64,000 bases of DNA, taken from contig JAAYDJ010000035.1 of NCBI GenBank assembly GCA_012729335.1, forward strand, positions 62,001 to 126,000, read 5' to 3'. The DNA is from Bacteroidales bacterium (GTDB taxonomy: Bacteria > Bacteroidota > Bacteroidia > Bacteroidales > Prolixibacteraceae). Position numbers and translations under genes: made by a program. The notes under the pieces are model-generated. The model saw only the letters and a list, made by a program, of their open reading frames with translations, searched no databases and was not told the DNA's origin. Shown here piece by piece: positions 27,261-35,943 of this stretch. Numbering within the stretch: position 1 is the stretch's first letter; the number at the start of each line of letters is the position of its first letter.

Positions 27261-27639
27261 TGATTAACAATAATTATATGGTATGTTGTTCTTAAAAATT
27301 AAGGCACGAAGATAATAATTTTCAGGTTTATACAGCCACACATTCTTTTTTTTACACCCTTCGTAACCTGCCGTGCCCGTCGCAGTTTCCGGGCGCCTCC
27401 GGGTGACACATTTTGTAACCCGCTGGTATAGAGACATCCCACCAGCTTTGCCGCAAGGAATCCTTTATCGCTCGGCCATTCCTTCCTCACGGCCGGACTG
27501 CCCTGCGGGAGTACCGGCGCCGAAACGGATCGCGGCCAGCCAGAAGGCATACGCAGGGCGTCACCATGCCATTACCCATGAAAAGAGGATGCGCCACTCT
27601 GGTCCTCCGGAAGGGGTACCCTCCGGATCAGTGCGTGCA
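27261..27639. other. Intergenic region upstream of ppiD without a recognisable gene
   Basis: About 380 bases with no supported gene. The part near ppiD is AT-rich and contains a TATCTTCG element on the minus strand. The rest is GC-rich. At 27606-27627 an imperfect hairpin (TCCGGA arms extended by GGG/CCC, GTA loop) lies just past the stop of the CorC-domain gene and may be a weak terminator; it has no T-tract. Short open frames here show no recognisable motif. Confidence 0.5.
27307..27314 (-). promoter_or_regulatory. Candidate -7 element for ppiD
   Basis: The minus strand reads TATCTTCG, one mismatch from TAnnTTTG, 46 bases before the ppiD start. No -33 TTTG at the right distance. Confidence 0.3.
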
Positions 27640-28902
27640 TCAGCCGTCGGCAATGGTCAGATGGACCATCTCGATCCGGGTCAGTGTGGCTTTCAGAATT
27701 TTAAAGCTCCACCTGCCGATGGTGACCGTCGTATGCACCTTTGGAATACTCTCATGGTGGAACAGGATAAACCCCGCCAGGGTTTCATACTGGTCCGAGT
27801 CGGGAAGGCCCACGTGATAGGCTTCGTTAAGGTCGTCGATTTCGAGCCTCCCGGGGAGGATAAAGCTTTTGTCGTTGATCTTGCGCCCCGAAAAGTCGTT
27901 GGTATCGTGTTCATCCTCGATTTCCCCGAAGATCTCCTCGAGAATATCCTCACTGGTCACCAGTCCCGCCGTACCCCCGAACTCATCCACCACCAGGGCG
28001 ATGCTCCTGTGCTCCCTGATGAAACGGCTGAGCAGCCGGTTAGCGGCCATCGTTTCGGGCACAATGAGTACACTTTTAAGAAAAGGCTTGATTTCCCTGG
28101 CTTTCTGGAAAATGGCCGAGGTATGAACGTACCCTACAATGTTGTCTTTGTTCCCTTCGTAGAAAAGGATCCGCGAGAAACCGGTCTCCACGAACTTACG
28201 GCGCAGGGTTTCCACATCGGAATGGACGTCGAGCACCTCAATTTCATTGCGGGGAACCATGATCTCCCGCAACCTGACCTTGGAAAAATCAAGGGCGTTT
28301 CTGAAAAGGATCACTTCTTTTTCAACCTGGACCGGGGAACCGGCGGGTTCGTCGCCCTCCTCCCCCGGGAAATGACCTGGATCTCCTGCGGAGAAGAGCC
28401 TGCCGGGCAGGGGATCTCCGGGGGGCTCTTTCTGACGTGACGACACGCTTCGGGCAATTAAAAAAAGGGGGCCTGCCAGAGGCATCAGGACGACGGCAAA
28501 CAGGGCCAGGGGAAAGGCCATGAGGGCCAGCAGTGGGGGTGAAGTCCGGGCAAAGAGGCTTGTGGGAAGCCACTCCCCGAACAAGAGGACCGCCAGCCAC
28601 ACCGCCAGCAGAAGCAGCAAAAGGATCACGCCCGGTGGCAGCAGGTCAGAAGGGATCATGCTCCGTGCAATCAGGGCGGCGGAAACACCAAAGGCCACCA
28701 GCGACAAAGTATAGCCGGTCAGCAGGATGGAGGTCAGCAGGCCCTGATGGCGGGTGACCATCCGGAGCATCCCGAACCGCAGGGGTGCACTTTGCCCTTC
28801 CAATTCAAGCCGCAGCTTGTCGGCATACCGCCAGGCCGTTTCCATACCCGGAAAAAAGAGAAGCATCAACAGGGACAAACCCGCTATGAGCAACGGTTCC
28901 AT
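27640..28902 (-). CDS. CNNM/CBS/CorC domain membrane protein (hemolysin C family, GldE-like)
   Basis: A 420-residue protein. An N-terminal DUF21 transmembrane region starts MEPLLIAGLSLLMLLFFPGM with ETAWRYADKLRLELEG, then comes a CBS-pair region with REIMVPRNEIEVLDVHSDVE and VVDEFGGTAGLVTSEDILEE, and last a CorC_HlyC domain. Such proteins are linked to Mg2+/Co2+ transport or resistance. The Bacteroidota gliding protein GldE belongs to this group, but gliding genes are not present here. The open frame extends 43 codons upstream into lptC, so Met 28902, which starts the hydrophobic region, was chosen. Its start lies six bases after the lptC stop. Confidence 0.85.
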   Translation of the reverse strand: MEPLLIAGLSLLMLLFFPGMETAWRYADKLRLELEGQSAPLRFGMLRMVTRHQGLLTSILLTGYTLSLVAFGVSAALIARSMIPSDLLPPGVILLLLLLAVWLAVLLFGEWLPTSLFARTSPPLLALMAFPLALFAVVLMPLAGPLFLIARSVSSRQKEPPGDPLPGRLFSAGDPGHFPGEEGDEPAGSPVQVEKEVILFRNALDFSKVRLREIMVPRNEIEVLDVHSDVETLRRKFVETGFSRILFYEGNKDNIVGYVHTSAIFQKAREIKPFLKSVLIVPETMAANRLLSRFIREHRSIALVVDEFGGTAGLVTSEDILEEIFGEIEDEHDTNDFSGRKINDKSFILPGRLEIDDLNEAYHVGLPDSDQYETLAGFILFHHESIPKVHTTVTIGRWSFKILKATLTRIEMVHLTIADG

Positions 28903-28907
28903 ACTGG

Positions 28908-29573
28908 TCAGGGATTTCCGATTTGAACAGGCTGCATGGCCGGCACTCCACCGGAAAGAGAGTCGGCACCTACTGCCCCCTCCCTGTTGAGCCTCACATA
29001 AATGGTGCCCCGCGGATTTCTGATCCGCCAATTCTGAAGCGAGGCGTCCGACTCAAAACCCTCCCCGAAAATGATCTGGTCGGGACGGATCACCTGCACA
29101 TACTCATTGTTGTAAATCCGCTTCTCCTGCTCATCCCACACCAGGTGTTCGGTCTTCATGGTGTCGCCCAGGCTGTTGATGGCCACCACATCGTTTTTGG
29201 CTTCCCACCGTTTCTCCTTTTCGAACTGCCGCGCATACCTGGCCGAAATGCTGGAGATCATCTCCATCCTGTCGTTGTATTTCACCAGAAGGATCCCCCG
29301 GGGAAACTCCACAAAGGAGGCCCCTTCATTCTCGAACCGCTTCAACTCGGGAGTTTTCAGGAAAAAACGCACCATCCCCGAATCGGAATAGGTCGTTTCG
29401 AAATTCTCAGCATGCAGAACCGGCAGAATCTCTGAGGAGCTGAAAGCCTTGATCTTTTCGATGTCGTTGACACACCCATAAAAAAGTAATGCAGCCCCGG
29501 TCACCAGGGCTGCAATTTTATAGCTTCTGAAGTGGTGGCTCTGTGGATCAGAACCGCACTCTGGTTTGTTCAT
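28908..29573 (-). CDS. lptC: LPS export periplasmic protein LptC
   Basis: A protein of about 221 residues with an N-terminal signal/lipobox (ALVTGAALLFYGC), suggesting a lipoprotein, followed by an LptC-type beta-jellyroll domain: SSSEILPVLHAENFETTYS, RFENEGASFVEFPRGILL, AINSLGDTMKTEHLVWDEQ and DQIIFGEGFESD. LptC carries lipopolysaccharide from the inner-membrane LptBFG complex toward LptA. Start ATG 29573 lies 26 bases inside the end of the TPR gene; the longer frame upstream overlaps that gene and was rejected. The neighbourhood OMP-TPR-LptC-CorC is a typical Bacteroidota arrangement. Confidence 0.82.
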   Translation of the reverse strand: MNKPECGSDPQSHHFRSYKIAALVTGAALLFYGCVNDIEKIKAFSSSEILPVLHAENFETTYSDSGMVRFFLKTPELKRFENEGASFVEFPRGILLVKYNDRMEMISSISARYARQFEKEKRWEAKNDVVAINSLGDTMKTEHLVWDEQEKRIYNNEYVQVIRPDQIIFGEGFESDASLQNWRIRNPRGTIYVRLNREGAVGADSLSGGVPAMQPVQIGNP

Positions 29574-31170
29574 TGATCCAACCTCCGACTCTGTAGGTGT
29601 CCCCTTCTTTGATATTCTGGAAGAATGCCGTCTCCTTATTGGGGAAGTAACTGCGATAGGCATTGGCTTTCTTCGAGGCATCGGCCATGCAGTCTTCGCC
29701 GGCCCTGGCCCGGGTGAAGTAATCCACCGCGACCCAGAAAACAGTGCTTCTCTCAAAATCATCGCTGCTGAACGAACGGGCCGAGGCCGCATAGATGTCG
29801 CCGATGAGCATCAGGGCCTTGCAGTTGTCGGGATTGATGGCCAATGCCTTCCGGGCGAAATTGCGCGCTTCGGAGTAGTTGTTCTCCTTCACATAGATGA
29901 AGAGCGCATATTCATAATAGTATCCTTCAAGCAGCGACTGGTCGGTTTCCTGTTCCATCGCCTTTTTATAATACTCTTCGGCCTTGGTAAAGTTCTCCTG
30001 CTTGACGAACATGCGGGCCATGTTGTAAGCCGCTTCGGCCGAAGGCTCCAGGTGATAGAGTTTCTCGGAAGCCTCAAAGAAAAGGGGCGAATCGTCGCAA
30101 CCGGCACGGCCCAGCCTGCGCAGCATCGACTTCACAAAATCCAGGTCTCCCGATTTCTCGGCAAACTGGGGCGTATATATCCGCAGCAGCGACTCGCAGT
30201 CAGCCGCCCCGGAGGTGCCGAAGATCATCTCCACAGCATTCTTGGCATCGGCCAGACCTTCTGTTTCAGGCTTATTCTTCTCTAACTGGTTCAGGACCCC
30301 CGCCACCTTGTCGTAATTGTTCACCACGTCCTCCTTGGGCAGCTGCCCCAGGCTCAACAGCGACTTGGAAGTCTGCATCAACAGCACCAACACGGGAATT
30401 TCCGATTCGTTGCCCTGCTCCTTCAGCGACTCGCTGAGCCAGTCATAACCTTTCTTATAGATCGAGGTCAGCTCTTCGTTGGAGATATCCTCAGCGGGAG
30501 GCAGGTTGTACTTCAGCCAGGCTGTTCCCTTGCGCCCCAGAACATACCCCTTCTGGTCAAAGAAACGGATCCTGCGATCGTATAACCTCATCAGGCTGTC
30601 AACAAACTGATCCTTGACGGCCTTGCTGGGAGCAGTCTCAATGGCATGCTCATACATGTTGGCCCCATGGATGTAAATATTCAGCGTCGACTTGGGATAA
30701 TTCCGGTAAAGGACCCGCCAGGGTTCCGCCGCCGACTTGAAATCCTTCTGTTTGTAAAACTCCCCGTACATCGACAGGTTGTTCATGAAATCCAACTCAT
30801 TGGCAGCCACCAGCTCCTGAAGGCTCTTGAGATTCACCCCCACCAGGTCGGCATCCACCTTCTCGGGGATCTTGCCGTCAAAGGCAAAGTCAATCTCGTT
30901 GCCCGATTCGGGAGTCAGATCGATCCGCTTCGACTCATCGATAAAGGTAAATCGGAGCCATTTGGCCTTATCATCAGTGGTCACTTCATATTTCCCGTCA
31001 AAATCGGTGAAGGCCGAATTGGATCCACGGTGGGCTTCGACCGTCACCCCGGCCGCAGGTTTGCCGTCACGGTATACTGTTCCCTTGATGACCCGCTGGG
31101 CAAAACCACCCAGTGTGAAGCCAGCCACCAAAAAAACAACAAGAACAGATTTCAAGACAAGTGTTTTCAT
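29548..31170 (-). CDS. Exported TPR protein with N-terminal carboxypeptidase-regulatory-like domain
   Basis: A 540-residue protein with a signal peptide (MKTLVLKSVLVVFLVAGFTL, then GGFAQ). A beta-sandwich of the CarboxypepD_reg type follows (VIKGTVYRDGKPAAGVTVEA and AFTDFDGKYEVTTDD). The rest is helical with TPR-like repeats, clearest in AAYNMARMFVKQENFTKAEE and YSEARNFARKALAINPDNCK. The function is not known. The location between an outer-membrane protein and lptC suggests a periplasmic envelope role. It overlaps lptC by 26 bases. Confidence 0.8.
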   Translation of the reverse strand: MKTLVLKSVLVVFLVAGFTLGGFAQRVIKGTVYRDGKPAAGVTVEAHRGSNSAFTDFDGKYEVTTDDKAKWLRFTFIDESKRIDLTPESGNEIDFAFDGKIPEKVDADLVGVNLKSLQELVAANELDFMNNLSMYGEFYKQKDFKSAAEPWRVLYRNYPKSTLNIYIHGANMYEHAIETAPSKAVKDQFVDSLMRLYDRRIRFFDQKGYVLGRKGTAWLKYNLPPAEDISNEELTSIYKKGYDWLSESLKEQGNESEIPVLVLLMQTSKSLLSLGQLPKEDVVNNYDKVAGVLNQLEKNKPETEGLADAKNAVEMIFGTSGAADCESLLRIYTPQFAEKSGDLDFVKSMLRRLGRAGCDDSPLFFEASEKLYHLEPSAEAAYNMARMFVKQENFTKAEEYYKKAMEQETDQSLLEGYYYEYALFIYVKENNYSEARNFARKALAINPDNCKALMLIGDIYAASARSFSSDDFERSTVFWVAVDYFTRARAGEDCMADASKKANAYRSYFPNKETAFFQNIKEGDTYRVGGWINEQTRVRF

Positions 31171-31191
31171 TGTAGTGTAGTTTTTCCAATA

Positions 31192-32499
31192 TTAATCAAA
31201 TCTTCTTTTAATAAACCAAAGATCGTACAAATTTACACTCAGATTAAACCTGGCGTAATGCTCACGGATCAGGTTGTTCTTCGTGTTTCCACGTTTTCCG
31301 ATTTCTGCAGAAAGGTTGACAGTAGAATTAGAACGATAGACTGGTAATCCTACCCCAAAACTCATGCCAAAATCTTTAATCTGCTGATTATTAATGGCAA
31401 TGTACGAATTCTCATAACGCAGTCCGCCCCTGTAGGCGATTCGTGCAAGATAGGAACGGATGGAAAACCGGTCGGGGATATACTCGCCGCCCACCGAAAC
31501 AACTGAGCGGTCCTTGAGCAGTTCGTTGGTCAGTCCGAAGGGAAAAACAGCCTTGGACCATCCCTGAAAGAGATAATCGGCATTGATCTCGAGCTTGTTC
31601 TTTTTCACATAGGAGAGACCTACCCCGGCCGACAGCGGAAGGGTAATCTTGTCTTTGACCTGTTCCTTAAAGGAAAGGGTATCGCTATCGCTGTAGGTTT
31701 GGGGCGAGGAGCCTTCTATCAGGGTCACCGACACCGTTTTGATGGTGAGGTCAGAGTTGAAGGCCGTAAAGGTGGGTTTGCTTTCGAGGGTAGCCCCAAA
31801 AGTCAGTGACTGGTTGTTTTTCATGGGAAGGGTAGCCTGCAATCCGAAATTGACCCCGAAATCGCGCAACCTGATCACTTCATTCTTCCTGATGGAATAA
31901 ATTTCAGTGTTATCGGGGAAGCCGACGGTGGAAATGCGGTTAAGGGTTCCGAAGAAATAGAAGAGGTTGGCTCCGACGGAGATATTCCGGAAGGGTTCTG
32001 CAGCCAGGCCGAAATACGCCCGTGACAGGGACCCTTCGCCGTAATACATGTATTGGACGTTTCCCGACATCGGAATGCTGTCGTTGACCAACAGGTCATA
32101 CCCCACATCAGACCAGGGGGTCAGCCCCATGCTGGCGGCAATCCGGGAGGTCACCGGGAAGTTCATGGCAAAATACCTGAAGTTGACGTCATCGGTGGCG
32201 AACTTGCCCAGACTGCTTTTATAGCCCGAGAACTTGCCTGTCAGACCAAACTCAAAAAGAAACGCCAGGCTGTCGACCGCCGTATAGGAGGCCGGATTGG
32301 CGAAGTTGATCTGCTGGGAATTGCGGCTCCCCAGGGAAGCCCCGCCCATGGCCGCTCCTCGCCCGTGTGTCTGTGGATGAAGGTCACCCAGTCCAAACCG
32401 TGAAAAGGGGGAAGTGGTGTTATTGTTGAATTGTGCAAACAGCAACGCCGGGAATAACAACATCCCGGCCAGCAGCAACGCACCTCTGAATTCTCGCAT
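31192..32499 (-). CDS. Outer-membrane beta-barrel-like protein
   Basis: A 435-residue protein with a clear signal peptide (MREFRGALLLAGMLLFPALL, cleavage after FAQ). The mature part starts FNNNTTSPFSRFGLGDLHPQ, which resembles Bacteroidota proteins of FadL-like appearance. Alternating beta strands and a C-terminal aromatic residue pattern (FNLSVNLYDLWFIKRRFD) fit a beta-barrel. The specific function is unknown. The alternative start at 32514 is a TTG; ATG 32499 is preferred. It is the first gene of the OMP-TPR-lptC-CorC transcript, preceded by a good promoter. Confidence 0.78.
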   Translation of the reverse strand: MREFRGALLLAGMLLFPALLFAQFNNNTTSPFSRFGLGDLHPQTHGRGAAMGGASLGSRNSQQINFANPASYTAVDSLAFLFEFGLTGKFSGYKSSLGKFATDDVNFRYFAMNFPVTSRIAASMGLTPWSDVGYDLLVNDSIPMSGNVQYMYYGEGSLSRAYFGLAAEPFRNISVGANLFYFFGTLNRISTVGFPDNTEIYSIRKNEVIRLRDFGVNFGLQATLPMKNNQSLTFGATLESKPTFTAFNSDLTIKTVSVTLIEGSSPQTYSDSDTLSFKEQVKDKITLPLSAGVGLSYVKKNKLEINADYLFQGWSKAVFPFGLTNELLKDRSVVSVGGEYIPDRFSIRSYLARIAYRGGLRYENSYIAINNQQIKDFGMSFGVGLPVYRSNSTVNLSAEIGKRGNTKNNLIREHYARFNLSVNLYDLWFIKRRFD

Positions 32500-32551
32500 T
32501 CTGATCCGTATCAATGTTCATTTAAACCGTAAAGCACGGTTTTTGCTCCTG

Positions 32552-32582
32552 CAAAGAAATAATTTTTTACGCTGACATCAAA
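32552..32582 (-). promoter_or_regulatory. Promoter of the OMP-TPR-lptC-CorC operon
   Basis: On the minus strand a TTTG (32582-32579) is separated by exactly 19 bases from TTTCTTTG (32559-32552), one mismatch from TAnnTTTG. The spacing is that of Bacteroidota sigma-ABfr promoters. The first codon at 32499 lies 52 bases downstream of the -7 element. Confidence 0.6.
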
Positions 32583-32648
32583 GCCAAACGTTTCTCCTGC
32601 CGGTAAATGGAAGCAGTTTTTTGCATAAAAAACCTTAAAAAACGGCCT

Positions 32649-33503
32649 TCATTCCGCTTCGAGGATCTCCTGGCTGATATCCAGGGCCCTGACAGAATGG
32701 GTCAGTGCCCCCACCGAAATGAAGTCGACGCCTGTTTTCGCCACCTCCGCCAGCCTTTCGGGCGACATATTGCCAGAGGCCTCCGTACGGGCTTTCCCGG
32801 CGATTTTCATCACTGCCCTGCGCATGGTTTCATTGTCCATGTTGTCGAGCATGATGATGTCGGCACCGGCAGCCAGGGCTTCTTCCACTTCCCTGAGGCA
32901 GGAGGTCTCTACTTCAATGGTCATTTCCGGGCCCAGGGCCCCGCGGATCGCCGCCACCGCCGGCCCGATACCGCCGGCCACCCTGATGTGGTTGTCCTTG
33001 ATCATCACCATGTCATACAGACCGATGCGGTGGTTGACGGCCCCGCCTGCCCTGACGGCATACTTATCCAGGAGACGGAAACCCGGAAGCGTCTTGCGCG
33101 TATCGAGGATCCGTGTGGGATACCCCTCCAGCAGCGTCACATAGTCACGGGTCACCGTGGCAATTCCCGAGAGGCGCTGCAAAAAGTTGAGGGCGGTACG
33201 TTCTCCCGTGAGCAGTGCCCGGTAACCGGCCCTGAACGCCACGATCACCTCTCCCCGGCTGACCTGCTCCCCGTCCCTGACCCGCGGCGTCCATTCCAGC
33301 GCCGGGTCAAAACGACGAAATACCATCTCCGCCACTTCCAGTCCGGCCACCACCCCATCTGCCTTGGCTTTCATCACGGCCCGGCGGGTCATCCCTGCCG
33401 GAACCAGATGACTCGTGGTGAGGTCACCCGCGGCAACATCTTCCTCCAGGGCCAGGGCAACCAATACCCCTGCCGCTTCCAGCTCCTTCTGATTCATATT
33501 CAT
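32649..33503 (-). CDS. nadC: Nicotinate-nucleotide pyrophosphorylase (carboxylating) NadC
   Basis: A 284-residue quinolinate phosphoribosyltransferase: EEDVAAGDLTTSHLVPAG near the N terminus, ERTALNFLQRLSGIAT, ILDTRKTLPGFRLLDKYAVR and VEVETS-type segment IEVETSCLREVEEA. It converts quinolinate and PRPP to nicotinate mononucleotide in de novo NAD synthesis. It follows nadB after 10 bases. nadA is not in the window. ATG 33497 is a possible alternative two codons later. Confidence 0.96.
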   Translation of the reverse strand: MNMNQKELEAAGVLVALALEEDVAAGDLTTSHLVPAGMTRRAVMKAKADGVVAGLEVAEMVFRRFDPALEWTPRVRDGEQVSRGEVIVAFRAGYRALLTGERTALNFLQRLSGIATVTRDYVTLLEGYPTRILDTRKTLPGFRLLDKYAVRAGGAVNHRIGLYDMVMIKDNHIRVAGGIGPAVAAIRGALGPEMTIEVETSCLREVEEALAAGADIIMLDNMDNETMRRAVMKIAGKARTEASGNMSPERLAEVAKTGVDFISVGALTHSVRALDISQEILEAE

Positions 33504-33513
33504 AGCTCCGGTA

Positions 33514-35100
33514 TTAATCGTGTTCCTGGTCTTTTACGGCGACCCAACAGGGCTCCTGGTCCTTCTGCTGAAGCAGGTGCTTCCTGAAACGGGGATCCTC
33601 GGCAGGGAAATCCTCCCTCACATGGCCCCCGCGGCTCTCCTCCCGCAGGAGCGCCGCCCGGCTCACCAACAGACAGAGATCTGCAGTATGCTTGATCTTC
33701 AAAAGATTGTAGTCATTTCCGTGTGCCGCAAACCTCCCCGCAACCGCCTCCAGGTGATGCAAGGCCTTTTCCATCCGCTCCCTGTTTCTGACGATGCCCA
33801 GCTGGGTGGTCATCACCGTGGCCATTTCGTTTTTCATTTCCAGGAAGGTTTGCTCATGGTCAGGGGAGAGGGTAAAGGGGGTCAGTGGCACGCTCTGGCA
33901 CTGCACCGGCTTCAACAGGGCCGCTTTTTCGCTGGCCCTTTTCCCGAAGACCAGGCATTCCAGCAGCGAATTGCTGGCCAGCCTGTTGGCACCCATTACC
34001 CCTGTGGAGGCCGCTTCCCCGCAGACAAAGAGCCCTCTCACGTTGGTTTCTCCGTGGAGATCGCACCTGACGCCCCCCACCATGTAATGGGCCGCAGGCG
34101 CCACGGGTATCAGCTCCCGCGCCATGTCAATTCCGTAGTCGGCCAGGGTCTTGCTGATGGTGGCAAAGCGGTGGTGAATCTTCGCGGGATCGAGGTGGCT
34201 CAGGGAGAGATACACGTGGTCGTCGCCATTCCGGAGCATCCTGTTGAAAATGGCGTGCGCCACCACATCACGGGGAGCCAGTTCGGCCAGCGGATGGATA
34301 CCCACCATAAAGCGTTCTCCCCGGGTATCGAGGAGCCAGGCCCCTTCTCCCCTGACCGCCTCACTCACCAGAAAGGCCTCCTTACCCGGGAGGAAGAGGG
34401 CCGAAGGATGAAACTGGATGAATTCCAGATCAGCAATGGCGGCCCCGGCATCCCAGGCCAGGGCAATGCCGTCGCCCGTAGCCGTATGGGGATTGGTCGA
34501 CCGGCTGTAGATCCGCGACAACCCCCCCGAGGCCAGGATGACCGCCCTGGCTTTGAATACGAGGTTCTCTCCTGTATAGAAATCCAGGGCCTGCACCCCG
34601 TACACGCACCCTTCGTTGCCCAGAAGCCTGACCGCCGCCGTGAATTCAAACGGAAAGATGTTCTTCTTTTCCACCACCTTGCGCAGCAGAAACCGGGTAA
34701 GTTCCCGGCCGGTGGCATCTCCCCCGGCATGCAGAATCCTCCGCCGGCTGTGGCCCCCCTCAAGTCCGAGAAGAATCTCGCCCTTGTCATCCCGGTCAAA
34801 GGGCATGCCCATCCCGACCAGTTCCCTGACCCGGTCACGCCCCTCGGTGACCAGCACCTCCACGGCGTCATAATCACAGAGGCCCCTGCCGGCCACCAGG
34901 GTATCGGCAAGGTGCAGCGCCGGCGTATCCCCGGCATCGGTCACCGCGGCAATACCCCCCTGGGCAAACCAGGAATTGCTGGTATCCAGTTCCGACTTGG
35001 TCACTATGGCCACCCGCCCGAACCGGGAAGCGTGCCATGCCGCTGCCAGCCCCGCCAAACCGCTGCCGATCACTATGGTATCGAATTCCAACTGTCTCAT
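33514..35100 (-). CDS. nadB: L-aspartate oxidase NadB
   Basis: A 528-residue flavoprotein with FAD-binding dinucleotide motif VIGSGLAGLAAAWHASRFGR, then SELDTSNSWFAQGGIAAV, EGGHSRRRILHAGGDATGRE and HYMVGGVRCDLHGETNVRGL, all characteristic of NadB. The C-terminal helical domain differs from succinate dehydrogenase as expected. It oxidises L-aspartate to iminoaspartate. The gene lies between the HAD phosphatase and nadC on the same strand. Confidence 0.96.
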   Translation of the reverse strand: MRQLEFDTIVIGSGLAGLAAAWHASRFGRVAIVTKSELDTSNSWFAQGGIAAVTDAGDTPALHLADTLVAGRGLCDYDAVEVLVTEGRDRVRELVGMGMPFDRDDKGEILLGLEGGHSRRRILHAGGDATGRELTRFLLRKVVEKKNIFPFEFTAAVRLLGNEGCVYGVQALDFYTGENLVFKARAVILASGGLSRIYSRSTNPHTATGDGIALAWDAGAAIADLEFIQFHPSALFLPGKEAFLVSEAVRGEGAWLLDTRGERFMVGIHPLAELAPRDVVAHAIFNRMLRNGDDHVYLSLSHLDPAKIHHRFATISKTLADYGIDMARELIPVAPAAHYMVGGVRCDLHGETNVRGLFVCGEAASTGVMGANRLASNSLLECLVFGKRASEKAALLKPVQCQSVPLTPFTLSPDHEQTFLEMKNEMATVMTTQLGIVRNRERMEKALHHLEAVAGRFAAHGNDYNLLKIKHTADLCLLVSRAALLREESRGGHVREDFPAEDPRFRKHLLQQKDQEPCWVAVKDQEHD

Positions 35101-35130
35101 TCTCCCTTCTCCATTAATCCGGATCGCACT

Positions 35131-35850
35131 CTACCTTACCTCTAAACCCAGTATAGGTAAAATCTCCTCCAATGTATCGACCGTGAAAAAATGGCCGCCG
35201 GGCATCTCGTCAGGATGTACCTCCTCATGCTGCCAGGTGACCTGAAAAGGCACATGAATGGCATATCCCCCCAGAGCCAGCACCGGCAGCACATCAGACC
35301 GGAGGGAATTTCCCACCATCAGGAACTCCCCGGGATGCACATCGAGGTGGTGCAGAAGCCGGCGGTAGTGCTTCTCCGTTTTGTCGCTCATGATCTCCAC
35401 ATGATGGAAAAAGCCGGAAATCCCCGAATTCCGGAGTTTGCGCTCCTGGTCAAGGAGATCCCCCTTGGTGGCCACAATAAGCCTGTAATGACGCGAGATC
35501 AGGGCAAGCACGCCGGGCACACCGGGCAATAACGGATTATGGGTGCTGATCTGCTGTTTGCCCAGTTCTATGATCCGGGCAATCCCGGCGGAGGTAACCT
35601 CCCCCCCTGAAACCTCAATGGCCGTCTCAATCAGCGACAACATAAAGGCCTTGTTGCCATAGCCGTACAAATCGAGGTTACCGGTTTCCACCCTGTAGAG
35701 CGCCCTGTTGATGTCACCTGCCGAACCGTATCCACTGAGCAGATGGCAGAACTTCGCCTCCGTCTCCCGGTAAAATGGTTCGTTCACCCACAACGTGTCA
35801 TCGGCATCAAAACCAATCACTTTAATTTTAGCGGGGTCAAAATCAGTCAT
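35131..35850 (-). CDS. HAD family hydrolase
   Basis: A 239-residue phosphatase-like protein. Motif I is GFDADDTLWVNEPFY near residue 10. A helical cap follows, then motif II/III LIVATKGDLLDQERKL and motif IV MVGNSLRSDVLPVLALGGY. The D-x-D nucleophile and the terminal S-x3-D-type acid are present. It resembles YjjG/phosphoglycolate-phosphatase-like proteins; the substrate is unknown. ATG 35850 was chosen over 35880 because the HAD core then begins at the normal distance. A nadB-nadC link suggests a nucleotide substrate, but that is inference. Confidence 0.85.
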   Translation of the reverse strand: MTDFDPAKIKVIGFDADDTLWVNEPFYRETEAKFCHLLSGYGSAGDINRALYRVETGNLDLYGYGNKAFMLSLIETAIEVSGGEVTSAGIARIIELGKQQISTHNPLLPGVPGVLALISRHYRLIVATKGDLLDQERKLRNSGISGFFHHVEIMSDKTEKHYRRLLHHLDVHPGEFLMVGNSLRSDVLPVLALGGYAIHVPFQVTWQHEEVHPDEMPGGHFFTVDTLEEILPILGLEVR

Positions 35851-35877
35851 CACACACAAATTGGGGCGAAAAATAGT

Positions 35878-35885
35878 CAAACTTA
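35878..35885 (-). promoter_or_regulatory. Candidate -7 element for HAD-nadB-nadC
   Basis: The minus strand reads TAAGTTTG, an exact TAnnTTTG match 27 bases before the HAD start codon. No -33 TTTG at 19-21 bases. Confidence 0.45.
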
Positions 35886-35943
35886 TCCTGATTTGATTTT
35901 CGCATCCCGAAAATTACTGCTTTTATCCTATTTTTACAAGGTA

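Noticed and set aside
27299-27550. Small minus-strand gene in the gap upstream of ppiD
   Set aside because: The 83-codon frame has no recognisable motif, no promoter and a composition unlike the neighbours.
27606-27627. Strong terminator behind the CorC-domain gene
   Set aside because: The hairpin has a bulge, a short stem and no T-tract; it is noted only as weak.
33520-35145. Open frame of 541 codons opposite nadB
   Set aside because: NadB on the minus strand is full length with FAD and active-site motifs; the opposite frame has no recognisable domain.
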